A stretch of 64,000 nucleotides of DNA from Deltaproteobacteria bacterium (GTDB lineage Bacteria > Desulfobacterota > DSM-4660 > Desulfatiglandales > Desulfatiglandaceae), in NCBI GenBank assembly GCA_021737785.1, contig JAIPDI010000028.1, forward strand, positions 1-64,000. Reading direction: 5' to 3'. The notes below the pieces were generated by a model that had not been told where the DNA came from, searched no databases, and saw only the letters and a program-made list of their open reading frames with translations. This document shows, piece after piece, positions 54,085-61,914 of this stretch; within the stretch, counting starts at the first letter, position 1, and the number at the start of each line of letters is the position of its first letter. The position numbers and the translations under genes were made by a program.

Positions 54085-54829
54085 GCCGGTTCTTCAATAA
54101 ATGGGCCCCAGATGCCACGATGAGGGCCGCCAGAAAGATCATGCCCCACTCGTTCAGGGTCGGAATGGGTGGGATGACCGGCCCTTGATCGCCGGCCGCG
54201 ATGGACTTACCGGGGACATCTTCGTAGGCCCACCCCGCGATCCGCCCCTCCGACCAGCCCGGGGGATCCCATGTCCCCTCAAAAGCGATCCAGCCATAAT
54301 GGGTGTTGCCGTCGATCTGGAACCGGACCCCAAGGAAACCCTCCTGGTTGATAAAATTACCGACTCTATAAGAGGTAGTATATGTGTAGGTCCCTGCTGT
54401 GTGTATCCTATAAAAGACTCCTGCTGCCAGGTAGCCGTAATATGTCCACGCGCCCGCCATTCCCTGCGACACCATATCGCCCTGCTGGAGTCGATAGGGA
54501 ACGGGATAGTGAGTCGAGCCAACCGCGCTGTTGCCCGTATTCCCTGTCAGTCCCATAAGTTGATTGGTGAAGAAAAGCGTCGTATTGGTACCGTAGTACT
54601 TGGAATAAACAGTTCCGTAATGCACAAAGGAAAAATCCCCAATCCCATCCCCGTTGAGGTCCACGGCTACGGGGGTATGGTCGCGATTGACCACGAGGTC
54701 CTTGGGGCCGCTCCAGTGGATGGCGGCCTGGGCAGGGGCGGTTACGGCCATGGCCGCCCCTGCTGCGGTGGCATAGGCAGCTGCATGTCTCAGACTTCCG
54801 GGCGGTAATGTGGATTTCTTCTTTGACAT
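54071..54829 (-). CDS. IPTL-CTERM exported protein
   Basis: 252 aa. Signal peptide with AAAYATAAGAAMAVTAPAQA and predicted cleavage after AQA (about residue 35). The mature part is Gly/Tyr/Thr-rich with FG-GAP-like AVDLNGDGIGDFSF. The C-terminus is the sorting signal IPTLNEWGMIFLAALIVASG (about 225-245) followed by basic KNRREEI, the IPTLxxWG-CTERM type handled by exosortase H-like enzymes. No exosortase gene is in the window. It is translationally linked with the phosphodiesterase fusion gene by a 14-bp overlap. Function unknown. Confidence 0.88.
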   Translation of the reverse strand: MSKKKSTLPPGSLRHAAAYATAAGAAMAVTAPAQAAIHWSGPKDLVVNRDHTPVAVDLNGDGIGDFSFVHYGTVYSKYYGTNTTLFFTNQLMGLTGNTGNSAVGSTHYPVPYRLQQGDMVSQGMAGAWTYYGYLAAGVFYRIHTAGTYTYTTSYRVGNFINQEGFLGVRFQIDGNTHYGWIAFEGTWDPPGWSEGRIAGWAYEDVPGKSIAAGDQGPVIPPIPTLNEWGMIFLAALIVASGAHLLKNRREEI

Positions 54830-54994
54830 GGTTGGTCTCCCCGTTCAAAAGGATTGGCGATGCGGTTTATGGGCGGCGCGGGTTTGACACTATCCAGACC
54901 GGCACAGAAGAATTCCCCTATCAGATCGGGGGGCTCTTGTCAACCCGGTTCTTACGGGGCCTGGAATTTTCATTCGGGCGACACTCGTTCCGTT

Positions 54995-55516
54995 TTATCT
55001 GATCTCGACGCTCAGTTCCTGGACGATCTCTTCCCCGTCATGCGTTATCACCAGGCGGATGCCGTTTTTGCCTGCCGGGAGCGGACCGGGAAAGAGGCCT
55101 TTTCCGTTCTTGTCAAGCACCTCCTCACCCAAGGGCGTAAATGCCACTAAGCGGGCCGGAAAGATCTCTCTGGAAAACGGTGTTCCGTGGGGGATCGTGT
55201 CCGGGGGGATACCTTTTTTTATAGTCGCAGGGTCAATCCCCCGGAAGACAAAGATGCCATTGGGCCTGCCATTGTGAAGATAGCGTGTTTTGTTCCAGTC
55301 AATGGCCAGAGGTCGATCGCTTTTGCTTGTCACATCCAGGCGAAACGAGACAAAAAACCGTTTATCCCGCTTGAGCGGCTCGAACCGGACATCAAAAGAA
55401 CGGTCTTCTCCCGTCTGAACAGGCGGGATGCTCGCCCAGTCCCTGGCGTCATTTGCCGGGGCGCAGGCCGTCAACATTGTCAACATTAATAGACCACGCC
55501 ACCACCCTGTTTTCAT
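54995..55516 (-). CDS. Putative lipoprotein
   Basis: 173 aa. N-terminal signal with lipobox LTAC (Cys18) suggests lipidation. The mature domain (RSFDVRFEPLKRDKRFFVSF, SKSDRPLAIDWNKTRYLHNGR) is all-beta and I do not recognise a family. A helix-free C-terminus ends HDGEEIVQELSVEIR. It lies 166 bp upstream of the IPTL-CTERM gene on the same strand. Confidence 0.7.
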   Translation of the reverse strand: MKTGWWRGLLMLTMLTACAPANDARDWASIPPVQTGEDRSFDVRFEPLKRDKRFFVSFRLDVTSKSDRPLAIDWNKTRYLHNGRPNGIFVFRGIDPATIKKGIPPDTIPHGTPFSREIFPARLVAFTPLGEEVLDKNGKGLFPGPLPAGKNGIRLVITHDGEEIVQELSVEIR

Positions 55517-55651
55517 CGTCTTTCCTCCTCAGCTGCCTAAAGTGCTAAAAATGACCTGATTGACCTAAACTTGAGAACTCAAGCACCCTAACGATCCTCC
55601 GACCTGAACTTCTCAATGCCTCAACTTCTGATCCTCTGTCCCCCTCATGCA

Positions 55652-58600
55652 TCACTTAGGTATCATGGGCGTCAGTACCTTGATCGGGGCCTTCAGGGTT
55701 CGTTTCATGATTCCCAGTAAATCCGAGCCTAACATGGAGACCGGAAGATACGCCACCTTCGGATTTTCCACATCCCCGGTAACCTTGACCGCAACAGAGA
55801 CAAGGGTGTCGTCCAGGATATACCCGATGACCGGCAGTATCCTCAGTACCCGGTCCACTGTCTTAAACGGCGCTGCGAAAACAGCAAGGTCCAGGTCCTG
55901 TTTCAAGAGATCAATATGACCGGTAGCGGCGATATTCATGGAAGAACCGTCCAACAGGGCATTTTCCACATAAAACTTCCCCTCCTCGAGGTGACCGTTC
56001 ACTGTCATTGAATTGTAGGCGAATCCCCTGCTCCTCAGATCAGGGAGCCGGCCCGTGAAGATCTCGGTGATATTGAGGAGGGAGAATATTTTCATGAGAA
56101 GGCCGAAGCGATCAATGCGGCCGTCTTTTGAAACGAATTGGATCGGGCCGTTGAGGGATCGGATAAGTGTCTCTTCGGTCCCCTTCCCGGTTATATCCCC
56201 TTTAAAATCGAAGGTGCCGCTCATTTTTGTGGTGTCGCTTGCCAGGCAGTCGATGGTTGAGGCCAGATTTCCCCCTTTGACATCCGGCAGGACATGAACG
56301 CCCGTTTTCCCGGGGAATATCTCCACTGTCCCCGGCGTAGAGATGCCGCAGAGGGCCGCCTCCCTGACGGCGATGCGGATTACGCTTCCTTCCGAAGAGA
56401 TGTCGCAGTTGAAGGGCTTCCATTCAAATTCCCCGTATGTAAGGCTGTTCAGTCTGATTTGAGCCGTTCCTTTGACCGGGACCGACCATCGGGTCGGATC
56501 CTTTCCTCCGGCGAATTTCCGATCCACCTTTTCCAATGCCGCCAGAACTCTTTTCAGATCAATACCATCGGCGGAGAGGTCGAGTTTGAAGAGAATCCCC
56601 TGTTCAGACATGTCGAGGTCGGCGTCCAACCCGATCCGCCGGTCGTCCAGGGCAAGGATGTTCGACTGGAATTCGAGCCTTTGCTGACTGGCGTGCAGCG
56701 AGAATCGATCCACGTGGGCAGGGAGATCCAACTGGCCGAGGCTGATATCTTCGCCCTCCAGATGCCCCTCGATGGTGGTTTCGATAGGGCTTTCCGGAAT
56801 AATCCGCCCCCAGAGATCCCCCTTGATCCATCCGGTCAGCAATCTGTTTTCGATCAGGAGCGAATCCAGGCAGGTCTGTGTCAGATTTCCGGCAAAGCCG
56901 ATGCCGATCGCATCTTGTCCCAGATCAAACCGGAAGGTGGCATCGGATGTGTCATCCATGATGCGGAGGCCCTCGATCTTGATAAACCTGGGGGTCCGGG
57001 TTCCGTTCAGGGAGATACGGGGGCCGTTCGCAACCATTAGCTCACCCTTAAAGGAGGTTTCCCTCTCCCCGTTCCATGTCACACGGGCCTCTGAAACCGC
57101 CACGGGAGGGTTGAGGCGGATATCTTCCGGCAGGGTGATGGTATCTGAAATAAATTGGAGGGCCGCCCGCCCGATGTCGCCGTCAATGACCGTCTCCAGG
57201 GTGTTGATCCCCTTGATATAGCCGGTGGCCCGACCGGACAGGTTCAGCCGGGCATCCAGCATGCCCATTCCGTTCCCCTCGAAGGCGATGGTATCGGCAT
57301 CTGCCCTGGCAGTTCCTTTTGCAAGGGTCAGCGGACCGGGCAATCGTTTGGAAACCAGGGTCAGGTCTCTGATCTCTCCCTCTGTGTTGAAACGCCATGC
57401 CACAGGGTTGAAAAGCGGGCCGCTGATGGTCAGGGAATTTAACAGAAGGGAACCCTCCACACGGCTCAGGTCCTTGAGGCCCTTTTCAGTCCAATACAGG
57501 GAGGACAACCAGGGGAATATCTCCTTCAGGAGGATGGCGGTCGTGCCTCCTGTCATTTCCAGAAAGGGCGCTTTTCCTTGCCAGTCCAGCATGCCCGAGA
57601 GCCGGGCAATGGACGATCTTCCGATGTTGACCGCCATATCATGGGCCTTGAGGCTGCCGCTGTCATAAGAGAGGCGGCCACCCCTTGCCTGGAGGAGATA
57701 GGGGATGCCGCGGTATCTGGTGGTCAGGTGGAATTCAGAGGTCTCCACACGCACTGTCATCGATTCCGTGGTCCCGGCCAGAATGAGCCGGGCCGCAGCG
57801 TTCCCCTGGATGTGTTCTATGCGCCTCAGTTCCCTTTCAAACGGCCCACCCTGAATCAGTCCCTGGACAATGGGGAGGGCCTCTGCCAGGTCGGCCTGTA
57901 TTGCCATGTCCAAGTGAAACGGACGGTTATGTCCGGTCAGGCCCAGTTTCAGACTTCCATTGTGGCCGCGAGCCTTCCCTAGCCTTGCCTGAAGGCGGGT
58001 CCCAATGAGAACGCCCTTGGAAATGGCGGCGTCACCTTTCACGTCAATAAGGTGCATGCCTGTTTCAGGCACGAAGACGTGGCCTTTCAAGATGCGGCCG
58101 CTGATATGGAGATGCGCCGGGTCTGCCAGATCAGCAGCCGCATCTGCCTGGGAGCTGATGGTGATCAAAGGGACCTCACCCCCGCGAACGATATCAAAGA
58201 TGTCCCGCACGTCCGGGATGGTCCCCCCCAGGGTGAGGGCCGTATCTCGGACAGAAGGGACATCCACATCCTTGGCCTCCAGTCCCAGACGGACCCGGGG
58301 CGTCCGGCTGTCCATTGTTATCTCTCCGGAGAGGTCGAGACGGGGACTGTCAAGATGCAATTCGGAAAAAGAGACGGCTGCGCTGCCGGATTTTCGTTCC
58401 AAGGTCCCCTTGAACCGGGCACCCCTGAAGACCGAGGTCTTTTCCCCGCGCATCAGGGTGAAAGGGGACGCTGAACCCTGGATGTCTGCCTTGACCCCAT
58501 GGTTCAGATCTGCCTTGAAGGCGAGTTCCAGCCCTGTTTCGTCATGGCCTAACTTGATCGGACCCCCGGGAATTAGGGAGGCCGGGAGGCGTAGGGGCCT

Positions 58601-59281
58601 GAGCCCCTTCAGGTCGATGCGGCCCTCGGCCTTGCGTGCAGCTGTATCCATCCGGATCTTCAGGGAGATATCCTCGCAGACGGCGGATTTACCGGTCAAC
58701 TCAATGGCAAGCAGTTTTGATGACGATTCGCCCAGGAGCCGGATACGATCCACCCCCAGAAGCGTCTTACGGCCCCTTTTAAAGGTGATCTGCCCGTCTC
58801 GGACCAGAAGGGAGAGATCCTCCATCCCGGATATGGGAGGAGCCGGAAGGCCCGCTGCCTCGGTGGAGAGTCCTTCCATGGTCCATGTGCGGGAAGGCGC
58901 TTTTCCCCCGCCATCCGGCTGGGGTAGATCGACGGTGATACGAGGGGATTGTGCGGTGATACGGGCGATGTCCACCCTGCCGATCAGGAGGGACCAGACC
59001 TTCGGGTAGACGGTCACGGAAGGGATATCTGCCGAGGCCGTGCCGGGAATGGAGAGGCCCGCATTGCGAATCACCACATGGGGGTGTGGAAAAAAGGAGA
59101 AATCAAGAACTGCAAAGTGAACCCGGCCCCCGACCCTGCGGGAGAGGTGGTTCACGATTTCCCTCTTTACATATTCAGAATTGAGGAGCCGCGGCCCCAG
59201 CAGGATCAAGATGCCTGCCAGGAACAAAAGGACAGCGATGCTTCCTAAAATCCAAACCGTCAGCTTCTTCCGCGCTTTCAT
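55652..59281 (-). CDS. AsmA-family protein, YhdP-like
   Basis: 1209 aa from ATG 59281 (the frame begins 9 codons earlier). One N-terminal membrane helix (about 5-27: WILGSIAVLLFLAGILILL) anchors a very long periplasmic beta-rich chain. The start SRRVGGRVHFAVLDFSFFPHPHVVIRNAGLS is the AsmA N-terminal region, and the C-terminus KTVDRVLRILPVIGYILDD...VKVTGDVENPKVAY resembles the YhdP/AsmA C-domain. Such proteins bridge inner and outer membranes and move lipids. A SHOCT-type lipoprotein lies upstream, separated by 34 bp. Suggests an envelope-maintenance role. Confidence 0.87.
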   Translation of the reverse strand: MKARKKLTVWILGSIAVLLFLAGILILLGPRLLNSEYVKREIVNHLSRRVGGRVHFAVLDFSFFPHPHVVIRNAGLSIPGTASADIPSVTVYPKVWSLLIGRVDIARITAQSPRITVDLPQPDGGGKAPSRTWTMEGLSTEAAGLPAPPISGMEDLSLLVRDGQITFKRGRKTLLGVDRIRLLGESSSKLLAIELTGKSAVCEDISLKIRMDTAARKAEGRIDLKGLRPLRLPASLIPGGPIKLGHDETGLELAFKADLNHGVKADIQGSASPFTLMRGEKTSVFRGARFKGTLERKSGSAAVSFSELHLDSPRLDLSGEITMDSRTPRVRLGLEAKDVDVPSVRDTALTLGGTIPDVRDIFDIVRGGEVPLITISSQADAAADLADPAHLHISGRILKGHVFVPETGMHLIDVKGDAAISKGVLIGTRLQARLGKARGHNGSLKLGLTGHNRPFHLDMAIQADLAEALPIVQGLIQGGPFERELRRIEHIQGNAAARLILAGTTESMTVRVETSEFHLTTRYRGIPYLLQARGGRLSYDSGSLKAHDMAVNIGRSSIARLSGMLDWQGKAPFLEMTGGTTAILLKEIFPWLSSLYWTEKGLKDLSRVEGSLLLNSLTISGPLFNPVAWRFNTEGEIRDLTLVSKRLPGPLTLAKGTARADADTIAFEGNGMGMLDARLNLSGRATGYIKGINTLETVIDGDIGRAALQFISDTITLPEDIRLNPPVAVSEARVTWNGERETSFKGELMVANGPRISLNGTRTPRFIKIEGLRIMDDTSDATFRFDLGQDAIGIGFAGNLTQTCLDSLLIENRLLTGWIKGDLWGRIIPESPIETTIEGHLEGEDISLGQLDLPAHVDRFSLHASQQRLEFQSNILALDDRRIGLDADLDMSEQGILFKLDLSADGIDLKRVLAALEKVDRKFAGGKDPTRWSVPVKGTAQIRLNSLTYGEFEWKPFNCDISSEGSVIRIAVREAALCGISTPGTVEIFPGKTGVHVLPDVKGGNLASTIDCLASDTTKMSGTFDFKGDITGKGTEETLIRSLNGPIQFVSKDGRIDRFGLLMKIFSLLNITEIFTGRLPDLRSRGFAYNSMTVNGHLEEGKFYVENALLDGSSMNIAATGHIDLLKQDLDLAVFAAPFKTVDRVLRILPVIGYILDDTLVSVAVKVTGDVENPKVAYLPVSMLGSDLLGIMKRTLKAPIKVLTPMIPK

Positions 59282-59315
59282 GGAAACCGGTGTCCTCAAA
59301 GGGATCATTCATCCG

Positions 59316-59522
59316 CTATTCCCCTTCCAGGATTCTTTCTTTCTGGGACTCGTATTGGTCTTTGGTGATCACTCCCCTGTCATAGGCCGATTTGAGATCG
59401 ATCAATTCCTGGCCGGTTGTGGTGGTGCGGGACTTGAGTTCAGCACCGCCGCCGCCGCATCCCCACAGCCCAGCCCCGAAGACAAGCAGAATACATAAAA
59501 TGAATGCTCTCAATCGTGTCAT
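59316..59522 (-). CDS. Small lipoprotein with SHOCT domain
   Basis: 68 aa. Signal with lipobox LWGC at residues 19-22, a Gly-rich GCGGGG follows, and the last 30 residues are a SHOCT domain (LIDLKSAYDRGVITKDQYESQKERIL). GGAGGAAAA precedes the ATG. It is 34 bp upstream of the AsmA-like gene and probably co-transcribed. Such domains bind other proteins; specific role unknown. Confidence 0.85.
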   Translation of the reverse strand: MTRLRAFILCILLVFGAGLWGCGGGGAELKSRTTTTGQELIDLKSAYDRGVITKDQYESQKERILEGE

Positions 59523-59673
59523 TCCATTTTTCCTCCCTTTCCATATGTCTCAGACTACCGATAAATATTGCCAAGCCGGTACATGTGTCAAGACAATTCG
59601 GCCTGTGCGGTGGGCTTCAGTTATTTCGAATATCCGCTCTTCGCACGGGTCGAAAATAATGGTTTGCGAATCC

Positions 59674-60396
59674 TCACTTTCCCATATTTTGGAGCGCAAA
59701 CTCCCAGTTCACCAGATTATCGAGAATCCCCCGGACATAATCGGCACGGCGATTCTGATAATCCAGGTAATAGGCATGCTCCCATACATCTATTGTGAGA
59801 AGCGGCGTCATCCCTTTTGTAAAAGGGACATCGGCGTTTTGGGTCTTGACGATTTTGAGCTTCCCCTGCTCCAGGACCAGCCAGCCCCAACCGCTCCCGA
59901 ACTGTGAAACAGCCGTGTCAGCGAACTCCTTTTTGCAGGCATCGACGCTGCCGAAGGCCTCCTCCATTTTTTGCTTGAGTGCAGCGGGCGGCTCGCCTCC
60001 GCCCTTGGGTGTGAGGCCTTGCCAATAAAAGGAGTGGTTCCAGAATTGGGCGGCGTTATTGAAGATAGCGGTTTTATCCTCCTTGCCGGAAGCCGTTTTG
60101 ATAATATTCTCCAACGGCATATCGGCAAATTTTGTCCCTGCGATGAGCCTGTTCAATTTATCCATGTAGCCCCTGTGATGTTTCCCGTAATGAAAACTGA
60201 TTGTTCTGGCGGATATGACCGGTTCCAGGGCATTTTCTGCATAGGGCAGGGGGGGCAGGGTATAGGGCGGGGGTGCTGCCTGCGTGCGTTGAAAGGCGCC
60301 CCCCATGGCAAGGGAGACAGCCGCGGCCGCAGACGCCACGAGAAAAGTACGACGATCGAGGTTGCAGGAAAAATCAATGCTGCTTTTTTTATCCAT
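59674..60396 (-). CDS. Iron superoxide dismutase with Tat signal
   Basis: 240 aa. The N-terminus has a Tat motif (DRRTFLVAS) and hydrophobic stretch, so the enzyme is exported folded. After cleavage (TQA) comes the Fe/Mn-[53 protein letters not shown] and [15 protein letters not shown] carry metal ligands His, His, Asp and His. Gln in NAAQFWNH favours iron. GAAGGAGGAACGG precedes the ATG. It would protect the periplasm of this anaerobe during air exposure. Confidence 0.93.
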   Translation of the reverse strand: MDKKSSIDFSCNLDRRTFLVASAAAAVSLAMGGAFQRTQAAPPPYTLPPLPYAENALEPVISARTISFHYGKHHRGYMDKLNRLIAGTKFADMPLENIIKTASGKEDKTAIFNNAAQFWNHSFYWQGLTPKGGGEPPAALKQKMEEAFGSVDACKKEFADTAVSQFGSGWGWLVLEQGKLKIVKTQNADVPFTKGMTPLLTIDVWEHAYYLDYQNRRADYVRGILDNLVNWEFALQNMGK

Positions 60397-60717
60397 GTCC
60401 GTTCCTCCTTACAATATAAAAGATTGTTTATTGGCTTCCCGCATAACAAACACCGTTCCCGGGCGTCTTTATCATGTTCATGACGCGAAGGGGGCTTCCA
60501 GGAGTCGTGCATCGTCTTTTCCCGGATTAACTCACCGGGGGGGAAAACTCTTTGATCATCCGAAATCGTATTCCCGGTTTCCAACTTGCGTCAATGGGGC
60601 AAACGCCCTATTTCCATGAGCAAAAAACCTCAATGTGAGCCCACCGGAAAAAACACACAACACCAGGTTGAAGGCGCCCTGAACAGAAAGGCTGCGGTTG
60701 TCCAGGAATCGGGGTAA
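60397..60717. other. Intergenic region upstream of the superoxide dismutase gene
   Basis: 321 bp; I see no gene in it. It must contain the promoter of the SOD gene (leftward), but no clear -35/-10 pair was found. It is preceded on the minus strand by the hydroxyacid dehydrogenase stop. Confidence 0.5.
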
Positions 60718-61689
60718 TCACGATGAAATCACCGGATGATTGACCACATTACGGGGGCTGTGTTCGAGAAACGCCTTGACATTGTCCACTGCCGCGGACA
60801 GGAGCCGTTGCCTGGCGCTCTTGGTGGCCCAGGCGATATGAGGGGTGATGAAGCAGTTGGGGGCGTTAAACAGCGGACAGTCGGGACCGGGGGGCTCCTT
60901 CTCCAGGACATCGAGTCCGGCCCCTGCCAGGGCATGGGTGGTCAATGCCTCAACCAGCGCCGATTCATCCACCAGCGGGCCGCGGCTGGTGTTGATGAGA
61001 AAGGCGGTGGGTTTCATCTTTTGGAGCCGGTCCCGGTCGATCAGGTGATAGGTGTCGGGGGTCAGGGGGCAATGGAGGCTGATGACGTCGCTTTGTCGAA
61101 AGAGGGTGTCCAGATCCACCATTTGCACAGGATGCGGACAGGACCGGGGCGGGGTTATGTCCGAAGCCATGATCTTCATGCCCAAGGCCGCGGCCAAGCC
61201 GGCAGTGGCCAGCCCGATGCGGCCCAAGCCCACGATCCCGATGGTGAGGCCGTTCAGCTCGATGAGGGGATGATCCCAGAAGCAGAAGTCCTCTGAGCGG
61301 CTCCAGGCGCCCTCCCTTACCTTGTCGCTGTGGTCCGCCACATGATGACAGAGGTTCAGGAGGTGCGCAAAGACCATCTGGGCCACGGAAACGGTGCCAT
61401 AGGCGGGCACATTGGTCACGGTGATGCCACGGCGGTCCGCGGCCGCTATATCCACCACGTCGTATCCTGTGGCCAGGAGCCCGATGTATTCAAGCCCGGG
61501 ACTCTGTTCAATGGCGGCGGCCGATACGACAACCTTATTGGTAAGGAGGTTTCCGGCATCCCGTGATCGCTCGATGGTTCTCTCCGGGGGCGTCCGGTCG
61601 TAAACAGTGCAGTCGCCCAGGGCCTTCAAAGGGGCCCAGGAGAGATCTCCGGGGTTGAGTGTGTATCCGTCCAGGACCGTGATAACCAT
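60718..61689 (-). CDS. D-2-hydroxyacid dehydrogenase (glycerate dehydrogenase-like)
   Basis: 323 aa. NAD loop GIVGLGRIG near residue 150, catalytic Arg in NTSRGPLVDE, Glu in LDVLEKEPP and His in FITPHIAW are present. N-terminal segment LEYIGLLATGYDVVDIAAA is typical of glycerate/hydroxypyruvate reductase (HprA/GhrB-like). It converts 2-oxo acids and D-2-hydroxy acids with NAD(P)H. AAGGAGATGCC precedes the ATG. Isolated from the glp region, though hydroxypyruvate/glycerate metabolism would fit glycerol use. Confidence 0.9.
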   Translation of the reverse strand: MVITVLDGYTLNPGDLSWAPLKALGDCTVYDRTPPERTIERSRDAGNLLTNKVVVSAAAIEQSPGLEYIGLLATGYDVVDIAAADRRGITVTNVPAYGTVSVAQMVFAHLLNLCHHVADHSDKVREGAWSRSEDFCFWDHPLIELNGLTIGIVGLGRIGLATAGLAAALGMKIMASDITPPRSCPHPVQMVDLDTLFRQSDVISLHCPLTPDTYHLIDRDRLQKMKPTAFLINTSRGPLVDESALVEALTTHALAGAGLDVLEKEPPGPDCPLFNAPNCFITPHIAWATKSARQRLLSAAVDNVKAFLEHSPRNVVNHPVISS

Positions 61690-61734
61690 ATGGCATCTCC
61701 TTGTTCATTGGCCGTATCCATGGCCCGATATGGA

Positions 61735-61816
61735 AGCTCAAAGCTCAAAGCTGAAAGGCAGGGGAGCCGGAGTCCGCCAGAGAGCTGAAAGCGGAAAGCT
61801 CAAAGTTGAAAGGGTG
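61735..61816 (+). repeat. AGCTCAAAGCT-type low-complexity tract
   Basis: AAGCTCAAAGCTGAAAGG at 61741-61758 is identical to 19940-19957, and variants follow up to 61816 (AGCTGAAAGCGGAAAGC). A related tract lies near 49054. These words occur only between genes. Confidence 0.6.
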
Positions 61817-61901
61817 GGGTACTCCCCCCTCCACAACTGGACCATCCGGCTGAAAAACGCCATCCGTGAAATTAGTTCTTTCTGTTTTCGGCCTGTTGGA
61901 A

Positions 61902-61914
61902 TATAATAAAATTA
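61902..61914 (+). promoter_or_regulatory. -10-like TATAAT immediately before polA
   Basis: A perfect TATAAT (61902-61907) stands 6 bp before the polA ATG at 61914, which coincides with the expected transcription start. A -35 match at 61879-61884 (TTTCTG) is poor and no Shine-Dalgarno is present, so a leaderless transcript is possible. Confidence 0.4.
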
